Notes under the pieces: model-generated | Seen by the model: only the letters and a program-made list of their open reading frames with translations | Database searches by the model: none | What the model was told of the DNA's origin: nothing | Assembly: GCA_016584305.1 (NCBI GenBank) | Contig: JACEEZ010018580.1 | Coordinates: 1-64,000, forward strand | Origin: Chionoecetes opilio | Taxonomy: Eukaryota > Arthropoda > Malacostraca > Decapoda > Majidae | Direction: 5' to 3' | Length of the DNA: 64,000 nt | Made by a program: the position numbers and the translations under genes | In this document: one piece after another, positions 46,930 through 58,758 of the stretch | Numbering within the stretch: the stretch's first letter is position 1 | How the letters are laid out: the number at the start of each line of letters is the position of its first letter

Positions 46930-48110
46930 AAGAGATGTTATCATCTGAATTCATTTCAGGTTTCTCCAGCAGCTTCTCAACTGCCTGTGCCCATGAGATC
47001 TGCAGCTCATCTGAGTTGACTGGTGAGTTTTTGGGGACAGCTTGTCCCTCAGTCTTGCATGGTGTAGGGTTATCGGTTGGGAATGTAGCTGGTGGGACAG
47101 TACTGTACCACTCCATGATTGGCTTGATCTTCGTTGCCCTTGGTGTGTCCTTGTGGATGAGAGGTTTGTTCTGGAGCTCTGTGCCGGCACATTCATTCGT
47201 AACATGCTGCGTCAGAGAGATGGCTGTTGCATGGAATGCAGTTTGTACTGGTCGATGTAGGATTGTGGTCTATGTTGTCGAGATTGCCTGTAGTGAAGAG
47301 ATCTTTTCTCAGGACTGTTGGGCACACAACCCCAGCATCTTCAAACGAGGTCAATGCACTGTTTGCTACATCTGCGGACAGCTGTAGTATTCGGTCACAC
47401 GATACAGACAATCCCTTCTCGAAAAGAGTGTCAATCAAGTCACGCTTTCGGGTCTTGTTGTGGATCAGCAACTCAAGGTACAAAGGAAGTCTAGTTTCTC
47501 GTTCCAGGCTGTGTCGAGTCTGTAGAGCAGTGACTTCTTTCCTGCTACTTTTCAGAGTGTTGAATGTGAGCAGCTCAACTTTTGATATTGCAGCTGTTTT
47601 CACGACCTGATTGTTTTACGTCTAGTTTTGGATGTTTGTACCTCCAAGAATCATCTGAACCAAAGCAAGTAGGGAAGTTGGATTATCCTTATACTGCTCG
47701 TCTAGCAACGATCCCGTGAATGTGTAGCGTTTCTGAAAGATCTCTTTCCTGATTATGTTTGCAGCTCTCATGAGCACAACAGCATCACTCTCAGGGTCCC
47801 GCTTCTTGGCCTCCATCAAGGTATCTCCAACGTCATTCTTAAACGTGAGCATGACCTCATACTTGCTTTTATGTGCTTCCAACTCGGGAATTCGTGCGAG
47901 AAGCTTCTCCTTCAGACGAGTTGAGTTTGTACGCTCTGACATATCGCCGCCAAGTTGCTTAAGTCGTGATCTGTAGAGTTGTACGAGGCTTGACAGCTTG
48001 AATATGTGTTCCACAAGCTCATCTACCTGACGAGTCTCTTCAATGTAGGACACCAATTCTGCGAAGGCTATAGCATCAGGGGCTAGATCTGAATCTTCCT
48101 TCAATTTCAC
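46930..48110 (-). pseudogene. N-terminal part of the same transposon protein family, inverted
   Basis: The minus frames 47622-48110 (PDAIAFAELVSYIEETRQ, STRLKEKLLARIPELEAHKS, VVLMRAANIIRKEIF, SLLALVQMILGGTN) and 47193-47603 (TRHSLERETRLPLYLELLIH, KTRKRDLIDTLFEKGLS, GVVCPTVLRKDLFTTGN, NIDHNPTSTST) are consecutive pieces of the N-terminal half I associate with this family. They lie in the opposite direction to the nuclease half at 45.3-46.7 kb and between it and the Cys8 end. A shift separates the two frames at about 47610. Confidence 0.6.
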
Positions 48111-48124
48111 TTACCTGGTGAATT

Positions 48125-49530
48125 TTTTCGTCACAGGGAACTGGCCAACAAACATTTCTGGCACAACAAAAATGGGTAACACAAAGACCGCTTAGTTGCC
48201 AGTCCCTATAAAGAAGACAGTAAGAGAATAAAATAAAAACAGGGGTAGGCCAATTTAGTTGGGGAGGTGTCTTGTTACTCTTCTTTTGAAAAGATTTAAG
48301 TCATAGGAAAGTGAAAAAATAGAAACAGGAAAGAGTTCCAGAGTTTCCAGTGAAAGGGATGAAAAGTAAAGATACTGATTAACTCTTGCATTAGGAAGAT
48401 GGACAAATAGGGATGAGAATGAGTAGAAAGTCTTGTGCAAGCGAGGCCGCGGGAGGGGGGGGGGGCATGCAGTTAGCAAGTTCAGAAGAGCAGTGAGCAT
48501 GAAAATAACGGTAGAAGAGGCAAGAGAAGCAACATTGCGGCAGTGATTTAAAGATTGAAGACAGTCAGTAAAGGAGAGGAGTTGATGAGACGAAAGCTTT
48601 TGACTCAACCCTGTTTAGGAGAGCTGTATGAGTGGGGTCCTCCCCAAAATATGTGAGACATACTCCATACATGGGTGGATAAGGCCCCTGTAAGAGCAAG
48701 CAATTTGGGGGGGAGAAAAAAAGGACGCTGACGGGGCCCCAGGACACCTAACTTCTTAGAAGCTGTTTTAGCAAGAGATGAGATGTGAGATTTCCAGTTC
48801 AGATTTTTTGTAAAGGATAGTCCCAGAATGGTCATTGTAGAAGGAGACAGTTGATGTCATTGAAGAAGAGGGGATAGTTATCTGGAAGGTTTTGTCAAGT
48901 AGATAGGGAAGAAATTGGGTTTTTGAGGCATTGAACAAAACAAGGTTTTGCTTTGCCCCAATTAGAATTTATAGAAAGATCAAAGTTAGGCGCTCGGTGG
49001 CATCTCTCCGTGAATCACTTATTTCCTGTTGAGTTGGACGTCTAATAAACCGACGTTGAAAAATGCAGGGTAGAATCAATCACGTAGGAGTTGGAAAAGG
49101 GGTTTGAGTTAGACTTAGAAGATCATTAATGAAAATAGAAAGAGAGTGGGTGATAGGACAACCCTGGGGGAAAACCACTTTTTAGAAGATTTAAAGGAAA
49201 AAGAGAAGAACAATGTCGTCTACAGTAGCTGCAATAGAACGGTTTGAAAGGAAACTTAAGATGAAGGTACAGAGAGAAGGATAGAAACCGAATGAGGGTA
49301 GTTTGGAAATTAAAGATTTGTGCCAGACTCTATCAAGTTAAAAAGCTTTTGATATGTCAAGGGCAACATCAAAATTTTCACCGAAACCCCTAAAGGAGAA
49401 TGACCAAGATTCAGTTAGGAAAGCTAGAATATCGCCAGTAGATCGCCCTTTACGGAAACCGTGCTGACGATCAGATAGAAGATTGTGAGCAGATAGATGC
49501 TTAAGAATAGATGGATGGATCCGCCCGACT
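48125..49530 (-). pseudogene. jockey/RTE-like LINE reverse transcriptase to 3' end, decayed
   Basis: The minus strand reads, 5' to 3': HNLLSDRQHGFRKGRSTGDI (about 49490), an ALDISKAF-like block, QGCPITHSLSIFINDL (about 49180), LGLSFTKNLNWKSHISSLAK (48830), then YDLNLFKRRVTRHLPN (about 48260) and a non-coding tail with GGCAACTAAGCGG (48190). Stops and shifts are numerous. Its 3' end abuts the inverted N-terminal segment at 48110. Confidence 0.75.
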
Positions 49531-49533
49531 ATT

Positions 49534-49965
49534 GTGGTTAATCAACTGCGACATGGCTTGTTCTTTGCCAAGAGAGGAGAGGTGGAATCAAATCTTCTCC
49601 CACCATGCGAGGACACCCTCACAAAGCATGCTATGCGCGTGAATGATCAAGCTGGCGTATGGAAACGGAGCCTTGAGAAGCAACCGGCATTACCTGAGCC
49701 AGAGGGACATGGTTGGAAGAGGGATGAAAATGTCATTCTTGTTATTGACTGGATGGGAGGGCAGCCAGCACCAGATGCTGTGATTGAACTGATGGCTTGT
49801 CAGTGCAAGCGAACTTGCAAGGAAGGGGAATGTGTGTGTTTGGACAAGGGGTTAAAATGCACACCGATGTGCAAGTTACAGAACTGTGCGAATATGAGAG
49901 ATGATGAGGTTGAGGTGTCAGTAGATATTGAATCTGATTATAATGACGAAGATGAAGATGATTGA
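49534..49965 (+). pseudogene. C-terminal Cys8 zinc-motif part of the AcademX-like protein
   Basis: The frame is open: AKRGEVESNLLPPCEDTLTK, HAMRVNDQAGVWKRSLE, HGWKRDENVILVIDWM, then eight cysteines in the spacing CxC-x3-C-x4-CxC-x6-C-x3-C-x4-C (49801-49890) and an acidic tail (DIESDYNDEDEDD) to a stop. In the assumed parent protein this follows the nuclease block that ends at 46676. Confidence 0.65.
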
Positions 49966-50915
49966 CTTGATTTGTGTAGTAGCAAACACTGGCTACAACT
50001 GCATCTTTATTATGATGGAAAGGCAAAGCAGGCCAGTTGAGGTCAGAAAAGACAATGTTGCAGCAATGTGTTGTGGTATCTGCTTGAAGCGACCTTTGAT
50101 GTTACACTGGTTATATATCTTAAAAACTCAATGGTAATTTTATTACCTTCCCCCCCAAAAAAAAAAGAAATTACCATATTTTAACTACTTTTCAATAGTA
50201 TCATTCTTAATCTTAAAGGTTACATTCATTATGTAGATAACCTTCTTACTATCCCGTACATTTTGGATATTTAGCTCATAAACATGACGATAATGTGTTT
50301 GTTTTAATATTCTTCTCTACGTGTTGCTGCATAGTGATTATCTTTCAAAATAATTGAATATTACCTATTTGAAAATGGTGTAAGATCTCTGAAATGCACT
50401 TTTTGAATGTTTAAAATGTGAGTAGGTCATTTTATACCATTGTTTTTGTCTTATATATTACCCTTTGCCAGATTTTAAGCAACCCTTGAAATGTGTGACC
50501 TTTTGACCTCTGGTGACCTAGTTACATAATGAATCTGAATAAAGTGCCTATAATCAGATAGGGGTTGTCTAGACAAACATTTTGAGGTACCATTACACTT
50601 GGCATTTTTTTAATTTGATCAAACTCGTGAAATTATAGTAGTTTTTGTTTCCCCTACCCCCAAATTTCGGTTTTCAGATTTTCCACACACATTCATGTTT
50701 GACGGCAGAAAACTACCAGAAAGCTACTCATTTGAAAGTGCTATCACCTCAATTCATTAACTTTAGGCATCAAACTATACTCAAACCAGCGCTGGCTGGT
50801 CTCTCGGGGGGAGCGGCTCAAGTCCGCGGTGGTGCCACATCACCCCACTACTCTCGCAAGGTCACCACCCTTCTCACCTCATTCATTCTGAGGGATTCTG
50901 ACCTCAGTGGAGTGA
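49966..50915. other. non-coding 3' flank, no gene recognised
   Basis: AT-rich to 50640, then mixed sequence. No element ends identified. Confidence 0.4.
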
Positions 50916-51313
50916 CCAGATGGGAAGGAGTGAGGGAGGGAAGGAAAGGAGGGAGGGAGGAGAGGAAGGGAAAGGGAAAGGGAGGGAAGGGGGGGAGGGA
51001 GGGAGGGAAGGAAAGGAGGGAGGGAGGGAGAGAAGGAAGGGAGGGAAGGAGGGGGGGAAGGAAGGGAGGGAGGGAGGAGGGAGAGAAGGAGGGAGGGAGG
51101 GAAGGAAGGAAGGAGGGAAGAAAGGAGGGAGGGAGGGAAGGAGGGAAGGAAGGGAGGGAGAGAGGGAGGGAGGGAAGGAAGGAAGGAGGGATGGGAGGGA
51201 AGGAAGAGAGGGAGGGAGGGAAGGAGAGAGGGAGGGAAGGAGGGAGGGAGGGGAAGGGAGGGAAAGCAAGTGTGTACAAAAGAGACAGATGACAGATGGG
51301 TCAGAGAGAGGGA

Positions 51314-51392
<79 letters not shown>

Positions 51393-51395
51393 GAA
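50916..51395. repeat. (GGGA)n/(GGAA)n tract followed by (GA)n
   Basis: GGGAGGGA/GGAAGGAA repeats at 50925-51265, (GA)n at 51303-51388. Overlapping long frames in several phases are repeat artefacts. Confidence 0.95.
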
Positions 51396-51499
51396 GAAAG
51401 ATTGGGAGAGGGGATGGTGAAAAAGGAAGAATTGAGAAGGAAGAGGAGAGGAAGGAATGAGGGTTGCGGTGTGGTTGTGTCAGGCTTGGTGTCAGGTTA

Positions 51500-52985
51500 C
51501 TCCTGACTTGCCAGCAACGTCGCACGAGCTACCATGCCAAGTGTAATGGAAGGTAGACAAGCTCGTTGTTTTACCATCAAATCACAAGCCATTCACAAAA
51601 CCATGCACCCATATTATAAAACTATATGATTAAAAAATAGTTAATGTAATAGCTAACAGTATGACAGAGGGTCCTCGTCAGCCTGTCAACGATGAACGTG
51701 ACAACACTGCAGTAATCTACCCACCACACCCGCGAGACCAAGTTGCGCTGGGACGACTATAACACAAAATCACCATGAACCTTTGCCACCTGAGATGGTA
51801 CCGAAAAGTTGTCTGGCCCATGGACTATTAGGCCTATACTTGCCGTATAAGTCGACCCCCAAAAAACGGTAGGCTACTGGTAGGCCAAAGCTTACAAAGT
51901 CTTTACCCCTGTAGTGTATGGTCAAGATATATTTGTAGATCAGAATTAGCGGTTGTATTGTTAGAGTGTGAGGTACCATGAGTTGTGGGGACAGCGCTGG
52001 CGCTCGGCGAGCAGCCAGGCAGTTGTTGTTGTTGTAGTTGTCTGACTGGCCGCTTCGGTTCAGTGGCGCTCCGGTCAGTTGTTTACAATCTGTGTATCAG
52101 CTGTTGGAAACAGCCTAGGGTTTTGTGTTGATATAAACTAATTTAAATTATTATTTTATTATTTATATATTTATCCGTGTGTTAAATAAGTTCACCGAAC
52201 ACAAGTTTTAGTTGGAAATATTTGTGGTAACCTGCTGGAGTTATGGTAAGTGGTGTACAGCGATTGTTAGTAGTGCTGATCCACTTGTTTGCCACTCGGT
52301 GGTAAAGGTTCACATTTTATCCTTGCCGTATAAGTCGACATCTAGTTATGGATAAATTTTTTCAGGCTCAAACAGTCGACTTGTGCGCCGCCATTTACGG
52401 TAATCCCTATTAGATTTAAGGTAAGCAACAATATGCCTATTTCATAATTTCTATGCATAACTTGTCATTTATATATGTTTTGATATGCATGGGTGTGAAT
52501 GAGTATAAATGTACGGGTACGGTAGGGAGGACCGATCGACCAATCTCAATTTTTCCCATAGGTTATGTGTCACAAAGAGCAAATTCACATAGAACGACCT
52601 CGTTTATCGACCAATTTCTTGTTTCCTGTGGGACCCTAGTGCATATGAGCGGTAATGTTCATGTATTGAAGGTGTAGTGTGGCTGGCAGGAATTTGGCAG
52701 CCTTATTTGCTAATTTTCAAATCCAGCTCTATCTACAATTGCAAAAAAATATATATAATAGAAATTATTAACCGTCTCGCGCACGGGACGCACAGATGCG
52801 TCAAAATGTCTTCATGCGAAACATCATGTGACACACGAATGCGTAAAAAACCTCAATTATATTTATAGGAAAAAAAGGTTCTCGTGTAAGTGCGTCACTT
52901 TTTGGCGAGTCAAAGAAGAGCAAAAATGTAATAGAATAAATGAATTGGTAACATTGTCCCTTGCCACAATAGGCTGACCGGAAGA
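51500..52985. other. non-coding, with a possible element whose ends read CCGTATAAGTCGAC
   Basis: TTGCCGTATAAGTCGACCCC (51838) and TTGCCGTATAAGTCGACATC (52323) are direct copies. An inverted form, GTCGACTTGTGCGCCGCC, lies at 52376. It resembles pogo/mariner ends, but I could not pair them with a TSD. Confidence 0.4.
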
Positions 52986-52989
52986 TAAA

Positions 52990-53280
52990 TGTGTCAATAT
53001 TTGCCCGTCAGGCAAGCTATCCCACTATCCAAGTCGTTGATGTAAATCAAAAATAGTAATGAACCCAAAACAGACCCTTGTGGAACCCCACTTGTTACCG
53101 GCCCCCATTCAGATTTACAACCATTAATTGTAACCCTATGTTGCCTATCACTTAGCCAAGATCTAATCCAACGAAGAACCTTCCCATCTATTCCATGAGC
53201 CTTAACCTTATTCAAGAGTCGTGTGGTACCTTATCGAATGCCTTACTAAAGTCCAGGTCTATTATATAATTATCAATTAT
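52990..53280 (-). pseudogene. CR1-like LINE copy 2, reverse transcriptase fragment
   Basis: [55 protein letters not shown]. It matches copy 1 at about 56750-57000; the FADD motif is lost past the 3' edge. Confidence 0.8.
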
Positions 53281-53840
53281 TATTGTTAAGACCCACGCAC
53301 TTTGGGGGAGTAGGGTCCTGTTAGCGGCCCCCCAACCCGCTACGGTTCTATCCAATCGGTCGCTGATGTGGCATGACAATTAACCCCGGCACCCCTACCT
53401 GTAGGGTGCCGGGTTGGGCATATCTCCTTGGTACCGAGGTACTCGGGGCAGTGCCCGTGGCGTTGGAGATACGGGGAGCTTGCCTCCCCAGGCTGGTAAA
53501 TCCCCGGCATTGCCGGGGGGGCGACCCTCCCTGTCCCCCCCTAGATCCCTAGCTTGCATAGTTCCCCCGGGGGCATCCTTAATCGCCCGCCCCTGTCATG
53601 CACTTGTAATTAATACATCACCATCTGCTGCGTAGCCTCCTGGTGGGCCTGTAATGGTACTCAAGGGGTCCTCAAACCCTGCTGCGTGTGTCTCGCCATG
53701 CCCCGGGGTCCCAGGGGGAACCCAGGGGAAGCCACAGAGGCAGGTGTCTAGTAGGGCGTCGTTGCAGCGTAGAGTTTCACCTCCGCCCCTAGCCCGCCGC
53801 TGGTGTCTCGCCCAATGCCCAAACTAAAAACTACCTCTAA
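53281..53840. other. GC-rich insert between two CR1 fragments
   Basis: It replaces the part corresponding to 57030-58990 of copy 1. Phrases include GGGTGCCGGGTTGGGC and CCCCGGGGTCCCAGGGGG. No frame, ends or TSD recognised. Confidence 0.4.
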
Positions 53841-53844
53841 CTAA

Positions 53845-54316
53845 ATCTTCCCTGTTTGTCAGTAATAGATCTAGAATATTATCTCCTCTAGTAGGCTCCC
53901 TGATTGCTTGCCTTAGGAAGTTATCCTGAACTATATTTAACAATTCCTCTGCGTCATTGTCTCCTATAATTAAATCTCAGTCTATGTTCCAAAGATTAAA
54001 ATCTCCTACCATGCATAATAGATTATATATACAAGCCCTGCTTATTTCTTGCCATATAGGAGCTGAATCCTCTTTACATAAGTTTGGAGGCCTATACACT
54101 ATACCCAAAACCATTTTCTCAGTTCCATCCATAATCTCGAACCATATGGACTATGGTACCATCTGTTACTATAACATTATTAATACAACACTGCAATTTA
54201 TCTTTAGCATAAAGCACCACTCCTTCTCCTCTCCTTCCTAACCTGTCCTTGTGAAATAACTTATACCCAGCTATCTCAACTTTTGGATTAAATACCTTGC
54301 CTGACATATCTAAGTA
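53845..54316 (-). pseudogene. CR1-like LINE copy 2, endonuclease fragment
   Basis: The minus strand reads MSGKVFNPKVEIAGYKLFHK, DRLGRRGEGVVLYAKDKLQC; the GDFN-region equivalent is broken. The 5' continuation appears at 55492 beyond an inserted pogo-like element. Confidence 0.75.
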
Positions 54317-54564
54317 CACTCAAACCTTGGGTTCAAACGTCTCCCTTTTCGAACAAATCGGTTCACGAACAGAATTTCAAACTCATAATTGCACCGGTTG
54401 CCGTACGATAACTCGGTTGCCGAACAAGCTACTCGGCAACTGTGCGCGTCACTGGCGTCAGTCACTTAGTAAACATCCGCTACGAATTGTTCTTTGATTT
54501 TGACGAATTTTCTTGTGTTGTGCACTATTTCGGTATTATTTTACACATGGACCGAAACTCCCTA

Positions 54565-55024
54565 CCGAAGATAACACTAAAGTCGCCAGGACAACTTATT
54601 TTTTCAATTTACAGACGTGTGGTGACGTTAATACTTACATTTCTACATCCATGATTTCAGGAAGGTTAGAAGGGGCTATCTGGAGAGTCTGTGTCATTTT
54701 GTGTCTTCATCTGTGTCATATTATGGCTATAAATGAACAAATTACAAAAATATCACCAGAGTGGCGACCAACACTAAGGTATGTTCTGAGTGTCCTTCCG
54801 CCGTCGTCGTCGCACGAAAAAAACGAGTAGCAAAATTTGAAACCGTATATACTTGCAGATACAAAGCATAAAGCAACACTGAAACAGAGTAGATTATACA
54901 GTCATGATATAAACTACTGTGTATTATCTTCAGTGGCACATATACATCAGTAGTGATGCTATAATTCGTAATATTTGGCGGCTGGCGACATTATTGCAGC
55001 TGGCGACTAAAGTGTTATCTACGG
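54565..55024. mobile_element. element A copy 2, 460 bp, TA TSD
   Basis: Ends CCGAAGATAACACTAAAGTC and the complement of CCGTAGATAACACTTTAGTC; TA at 54563-54564 and 55025-55026. It serves as the uninterrupted reference for copy 1. Confidence 0.85.
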
Positions 55025-55027
55025 TAC

Positions 55028-55340
55028 ACAATTGGGAGTCTGGTTTCTGTTTACCTTATTGGATTCTAGGAAGCATTCTCTATGGGCTTCCGTCTCAAAT
55101 CATTACTTTTGGAGATAATGACATGTTGTTTATAGGGAGGAGAGAGACAGTGGTTTACGAGTTTACGAGCGTCTCACTCTTCTTCCTCTTGTGACCTGCA
55201 TCGCCTCTGTCTTCCCTTACCGCGGACACTTATTTAAAGCAGATTTGGCTTTAGTTAGGAGGTTAAAGTGTGGGATTAGGTTAGGTTAGGTTAGTGAGTG
55301 AGTCAAAAGGGGGGGGTTAGGTTAGTATAATTTTCATTTT
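55028..55340. mobile_element. half-copy of the 29558-30187 element, with TTAGG units
   Basis: TTTACCTTATTGGATTCTAG and CTTCTTCCTCTTGTGACCTG correspond to the left arm at 29615-29755; TTAGG repeats at 55277-55298. Confidence 0.65.
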
Positions 55341-55639
55341 TGTTAAAAAAGGTTTATATTTTGGGGGTCAGGAACGGATTAATCCATTTTATATTGTTTC
55401 TTATGGAAAAATGAATTTTGGTTTTAGAACAATTTGGTTTTAGAAAACTTTTGAGAACGAATTTAGTTAAAAAACCGAGGGCTTGTCTGTATGTTTCTGT
55501 TAATGCTATTACAGCACCCTCTCGAGTTTGGTGCTTGCTTTCTTCACAAGACACCGCTAAATTCGAGGATCGCGAAACTCGGGTATTGAAAACACTGTAA
55601 AACTGCTTATTTAGTCACTTTCTCCCCTCGAAAACACCC

Positions 55640-55745
55640 TGAAAATGCCCCGAGCCCCTGTCCACCCAGCAGTGGATGGATATCGGGTGTTAGCCGGGGG
55701 TTTGTGACCCGCCTCCCGGGCTGGTCGGCCAAAACTAGAGGACAG
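55640..55745 (+). mobile_element. SINE copy related to 29225-29400
   Basis: GAGCCCCTGTCCACCCAGCA, GGTGTTAGCCGGGGGTTTGT, GACCCGCCTCCCGGG. Confidence 0.7.
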
Positions 55746-55934
55746 GGGAGGAAGAAGAGGAGGAGAGGAGAGGACCTACGAGCTTGAGCTTGAGTTGGGA
55801 GTCACCCAGCTAATGCTGTCGGTGAAGCCTTGGGTCCGGCGTTCTCCCACACACGTATTAAGAACATAAGAAAATAAGGAAGCTACAAGAGGCCGCGAGG
55901 CCTACACGTGGTAGTTCCTGTCACCTAACACTAC

Positions 55935-58551
55935 CTACATCCACCTTTCATCCCCATCCATGAACCTATCCAGCTCCTCTTTAAAGCTCCCTAATGACTC
56001 AGCACTAACTACCTGTCTACTGAGACCATTCCATTCATTCACCACCCTATTTGTGAACCAGTTTTTCCCTATTTCCTTTCTAAATCTACGCTTTTCCAGC
56101 TTGAATCCGTTACTTCTTGTTCTACCCTGGTTAAAAGCCGTAAGAACTTTTCCTACCTCTCCTTTATTAAATCCCTTTATCCACTTAAAAACTTCTATCA
56201 GATCGCCCCTTACTCTGCGTCTCTCGAGTGAGTGTAATTTTAATAACTTCAATCTCCTCTCATAACTAAAGTTACGCATCCCTTGTATCATTTTGGTCAT
56301 CATTCTCTGCACTGTTTCTAACAAGGCTATATCCATCCTGTAATATGGAGACCAAAACTGAACCGCATAGTCTAGGTGAGGCCTGACTAGAGCCAGATAA
56401 AGCTTTAGAATAACTTCCGCTCTTCTACTTTTAACGCTTCTGGTAATGAATCCTAATACTCTATTAGCTCTATTTCTGGCCTCAATACATTGTTTCCTAG
56501 GTCGGAGGTCTGGGCTCACCCTCACTCCAAGATCTTTTTCACCTTCTGATCTTTTCAGCGATACATTGCTTATGGTGTATCTATTACCAGGGTTTTTTCT
56601 ACCAACATTCATAATGCTGCATTTATCAATACTAAATTCCATCTGCCATCTGACTGCCCACTCGTTAAGTTTATCTAAGTCTCCCTGCAATATGTTTACA
56701 TCAGACTGTGATCCAATAATCCTACCTAACTTAGTATCATCAGCAAACTTACTGATATCACTACTAATCCCACTATCCAAGTCGTTGATGTAAATAAAAA
56801 ATAGTAATGGACCCAAAACAGACCCTTGTGGAACTCCACTTGTCACCAGTCCCCATTCAGATTTAGAACCATTAATTGTAACCCTTTGTTGCCTATTACT
56901 TAGCCAAGCTCTGATCCAATGAAGAACCTTCCCATCTATTCCATGAGCCCTAACCTTATTTAAGAGTCGCTCGTGTGGTACTTTGTCAAATGCCTTACTA
57001 AAGTATATAAAATATATTATATCATAATCCTTATCATTATCTGCCGTCTCATAAACTTTCCTATAAAAACTCAATAAATTGGTGAGACATGACCTACCCT
57101 TGGTGAATCCATGTTATGAATCATTGATCAAACTATGTTTATCTAAGTGCTCTCTAATGTTTTTTGCAATAATAGATTCCAATAATTTACCCACCACTTA
57201 TGTCTGTTATGTCTGTTATGATGTTAGTCCTCTGTCTCCCTTCTTAACCCTTTCACGCACGGTGACGCGATCGCGTCAAAACGGGCCCGTGTACATCTTA
57301 GCTATGGACGCGAATTGCGTCAAAAAACTAAAAAAAATCGCCAAAAATAAAGTACAATATATCAGAATCGCGTCAAAATTTTCTGCATAAAAGATCCAAG
57401 CTAGGCCTATAAAATAAACTAATTGTCAACTCGCTCGTGCGAATGGATTTGAAGTGATAAGGGCCCCGTATCCCTGTTCACTCCCAGCAGGCAGCGTGTT
57501 AGCCCGCCTTCTTAGCCATCCGTCTTCCAACATGTGTTTCAGTTTTCCTCCATTTTCTCAAAATCTACTGGCCATATGAAAATTATAATGGTAGTGTTGG
57601 AATCCTCATAAAAGTCCGCTTTTATTGGCATATAAACCATAAAAAGTTGACTCAGGAAGTATCGAGCTACGAAGTGGTGAACGTAAGTATTTCTTATTTT
57701 TCTTTACTCAATGTTTTTTGAAGTCGTTAAACTCCGCTATTTATTTGCATTTCTTGTTATTTTTGTCTTTCATAAGGCAGAATAATCTCTTGCGAAACCA
57801 ACGATATATAATAATGCCAGGAAAAAAGAATAATCGTGGTTGAAATTGATAACATAAACAAAACATTCGCCGCACAGTCAGGCCATTCCGCGGGGCAACT
57901 TAGAGAGCCCAAAATGGATGTCGCAGTGGACGGAAAAACTTAATAAACTTTTCGTGCGTGAAAGGGTTAAATATGGGAACATTTCCTTTCCTCCACAATA
58001 ATGACACATCGCCTATCTCAACCGATTTCCTAAAAATGTGCACTAACGACTCGCTAACAACCTCCTTGCATTCCTTTAATACCCTGGGATACACTTCATC
58101 TGGTCCTGGCGATTTAAAAATTTTCCTTTTATCTATACCCTCCTCCATCATTTCCCTAGTTATCACAATATCTTTTGAGTTTCTCCTCATCGCTTCCTTT
58201 GAACATCTGTTCACTATCAGGTATCGTCTGTGTATCCTCCTCCGTAAAAACATTTAAGAAATAATCATTTAGACTCTTGCACATATCCTCATCTGTATTT
58301 AAGACCTCACCCTGTCCTGACCTTAACGGCCCAACTAATTCCCTTGTCTTTGTTTTGTATACCTGATAGAACCCCTTTGGGTCCCTTTTCGCCTGTCCTG
58401 CTACTTTAATCTCATAATTGTTCTTAGGAACTTGAGTTAATTTCTTCACTGTCCTTGCCATCACGTTATACTGTTCTTTGTTTTCCAATCCTGCCTTGAA
58501 CCTTAAATAAATGTTTCTTTTTACTCCAATGTGTTTTAAATTGGTGGTCAT
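55935..58551 (-). pseudogene. CR1-like ORF2, reverse transcriptase and C-terminal domain
   Basis: The largest open piece (55935-57074, 379 codons) has [35 protein letters not shown], the catalytic FADDTKLG, then VRPHLDYAVQFWSPYYR and a C-terminal IGKNWFTNRVVNEWNGLS. Upstream, after two stops (57190-57225), come GFTKGRSCLTNLL and, beyond the piggyBac-like insert, GNVPIF; then KSPGPDEVYPRVLKE (58050-58110) and AGQAKRDPKGFYQVYK (58370-58410). All are standard CR1 RT blocks. Confidence 0.85.
57248..57966. mobile_element. 719-bp piggyBac-like element inside CR1 ORF2, TTAA TSD
   Basis: TTAA at 57244-57247 and 57967-57970. Ends CCCTTTCACGCACG and its exact complement. The CR1 codons on the two sides meet to give the conserved VPIFKKGDR block, proving the insertion point. 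No transposase frame. Confidence 0.9.
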
Positions 58552-58758
58552 CCATTTTGGATCACTCTTTCTGGACCTTATTTCCCTATAAGGAATATTT
58601 CTTTTCTGTCCGTCAATTATTTTCCTTACAAATGACGTATAATCCTCCTCAGCCCCGTCCTCACTTCAATTTCTAACCTCTCTAATTACCTCCTCAGCCA
58701 TGACCTCACTTCCATATCTACCCGCGCCAATTACCTCCAAGTGCCTTCCTAATCCTTC

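Larger units (their letters stand above)
54317..55489. mobile_element. element N: 1.17-kb pogo/Tigger-like element in CR1 copy 2, TA TSD
   Basis: Ends CACTCAAACCTTGGGTTCAA and the complement of CAGACAAGCCCTCGGTTTTT; TA at 54315-54316 and 55490-55491. The flanks join to GACATATCTAAG-TA-TGTTTCTGTTA, matching intact CR1 at 59457-59485. GAACGGATTAATCC near 55370 is typical of pogo ends. Element A copy 2 and a half-copy of the 29558 element lie inside. Confidence 0.75.

Noticed and set aside
47227..47610. 127-codon plus-strand frame opposite the transposon N-terminal segment
   Set aside because: Shadow of the minus-strand coding sequence, which has family motifs.
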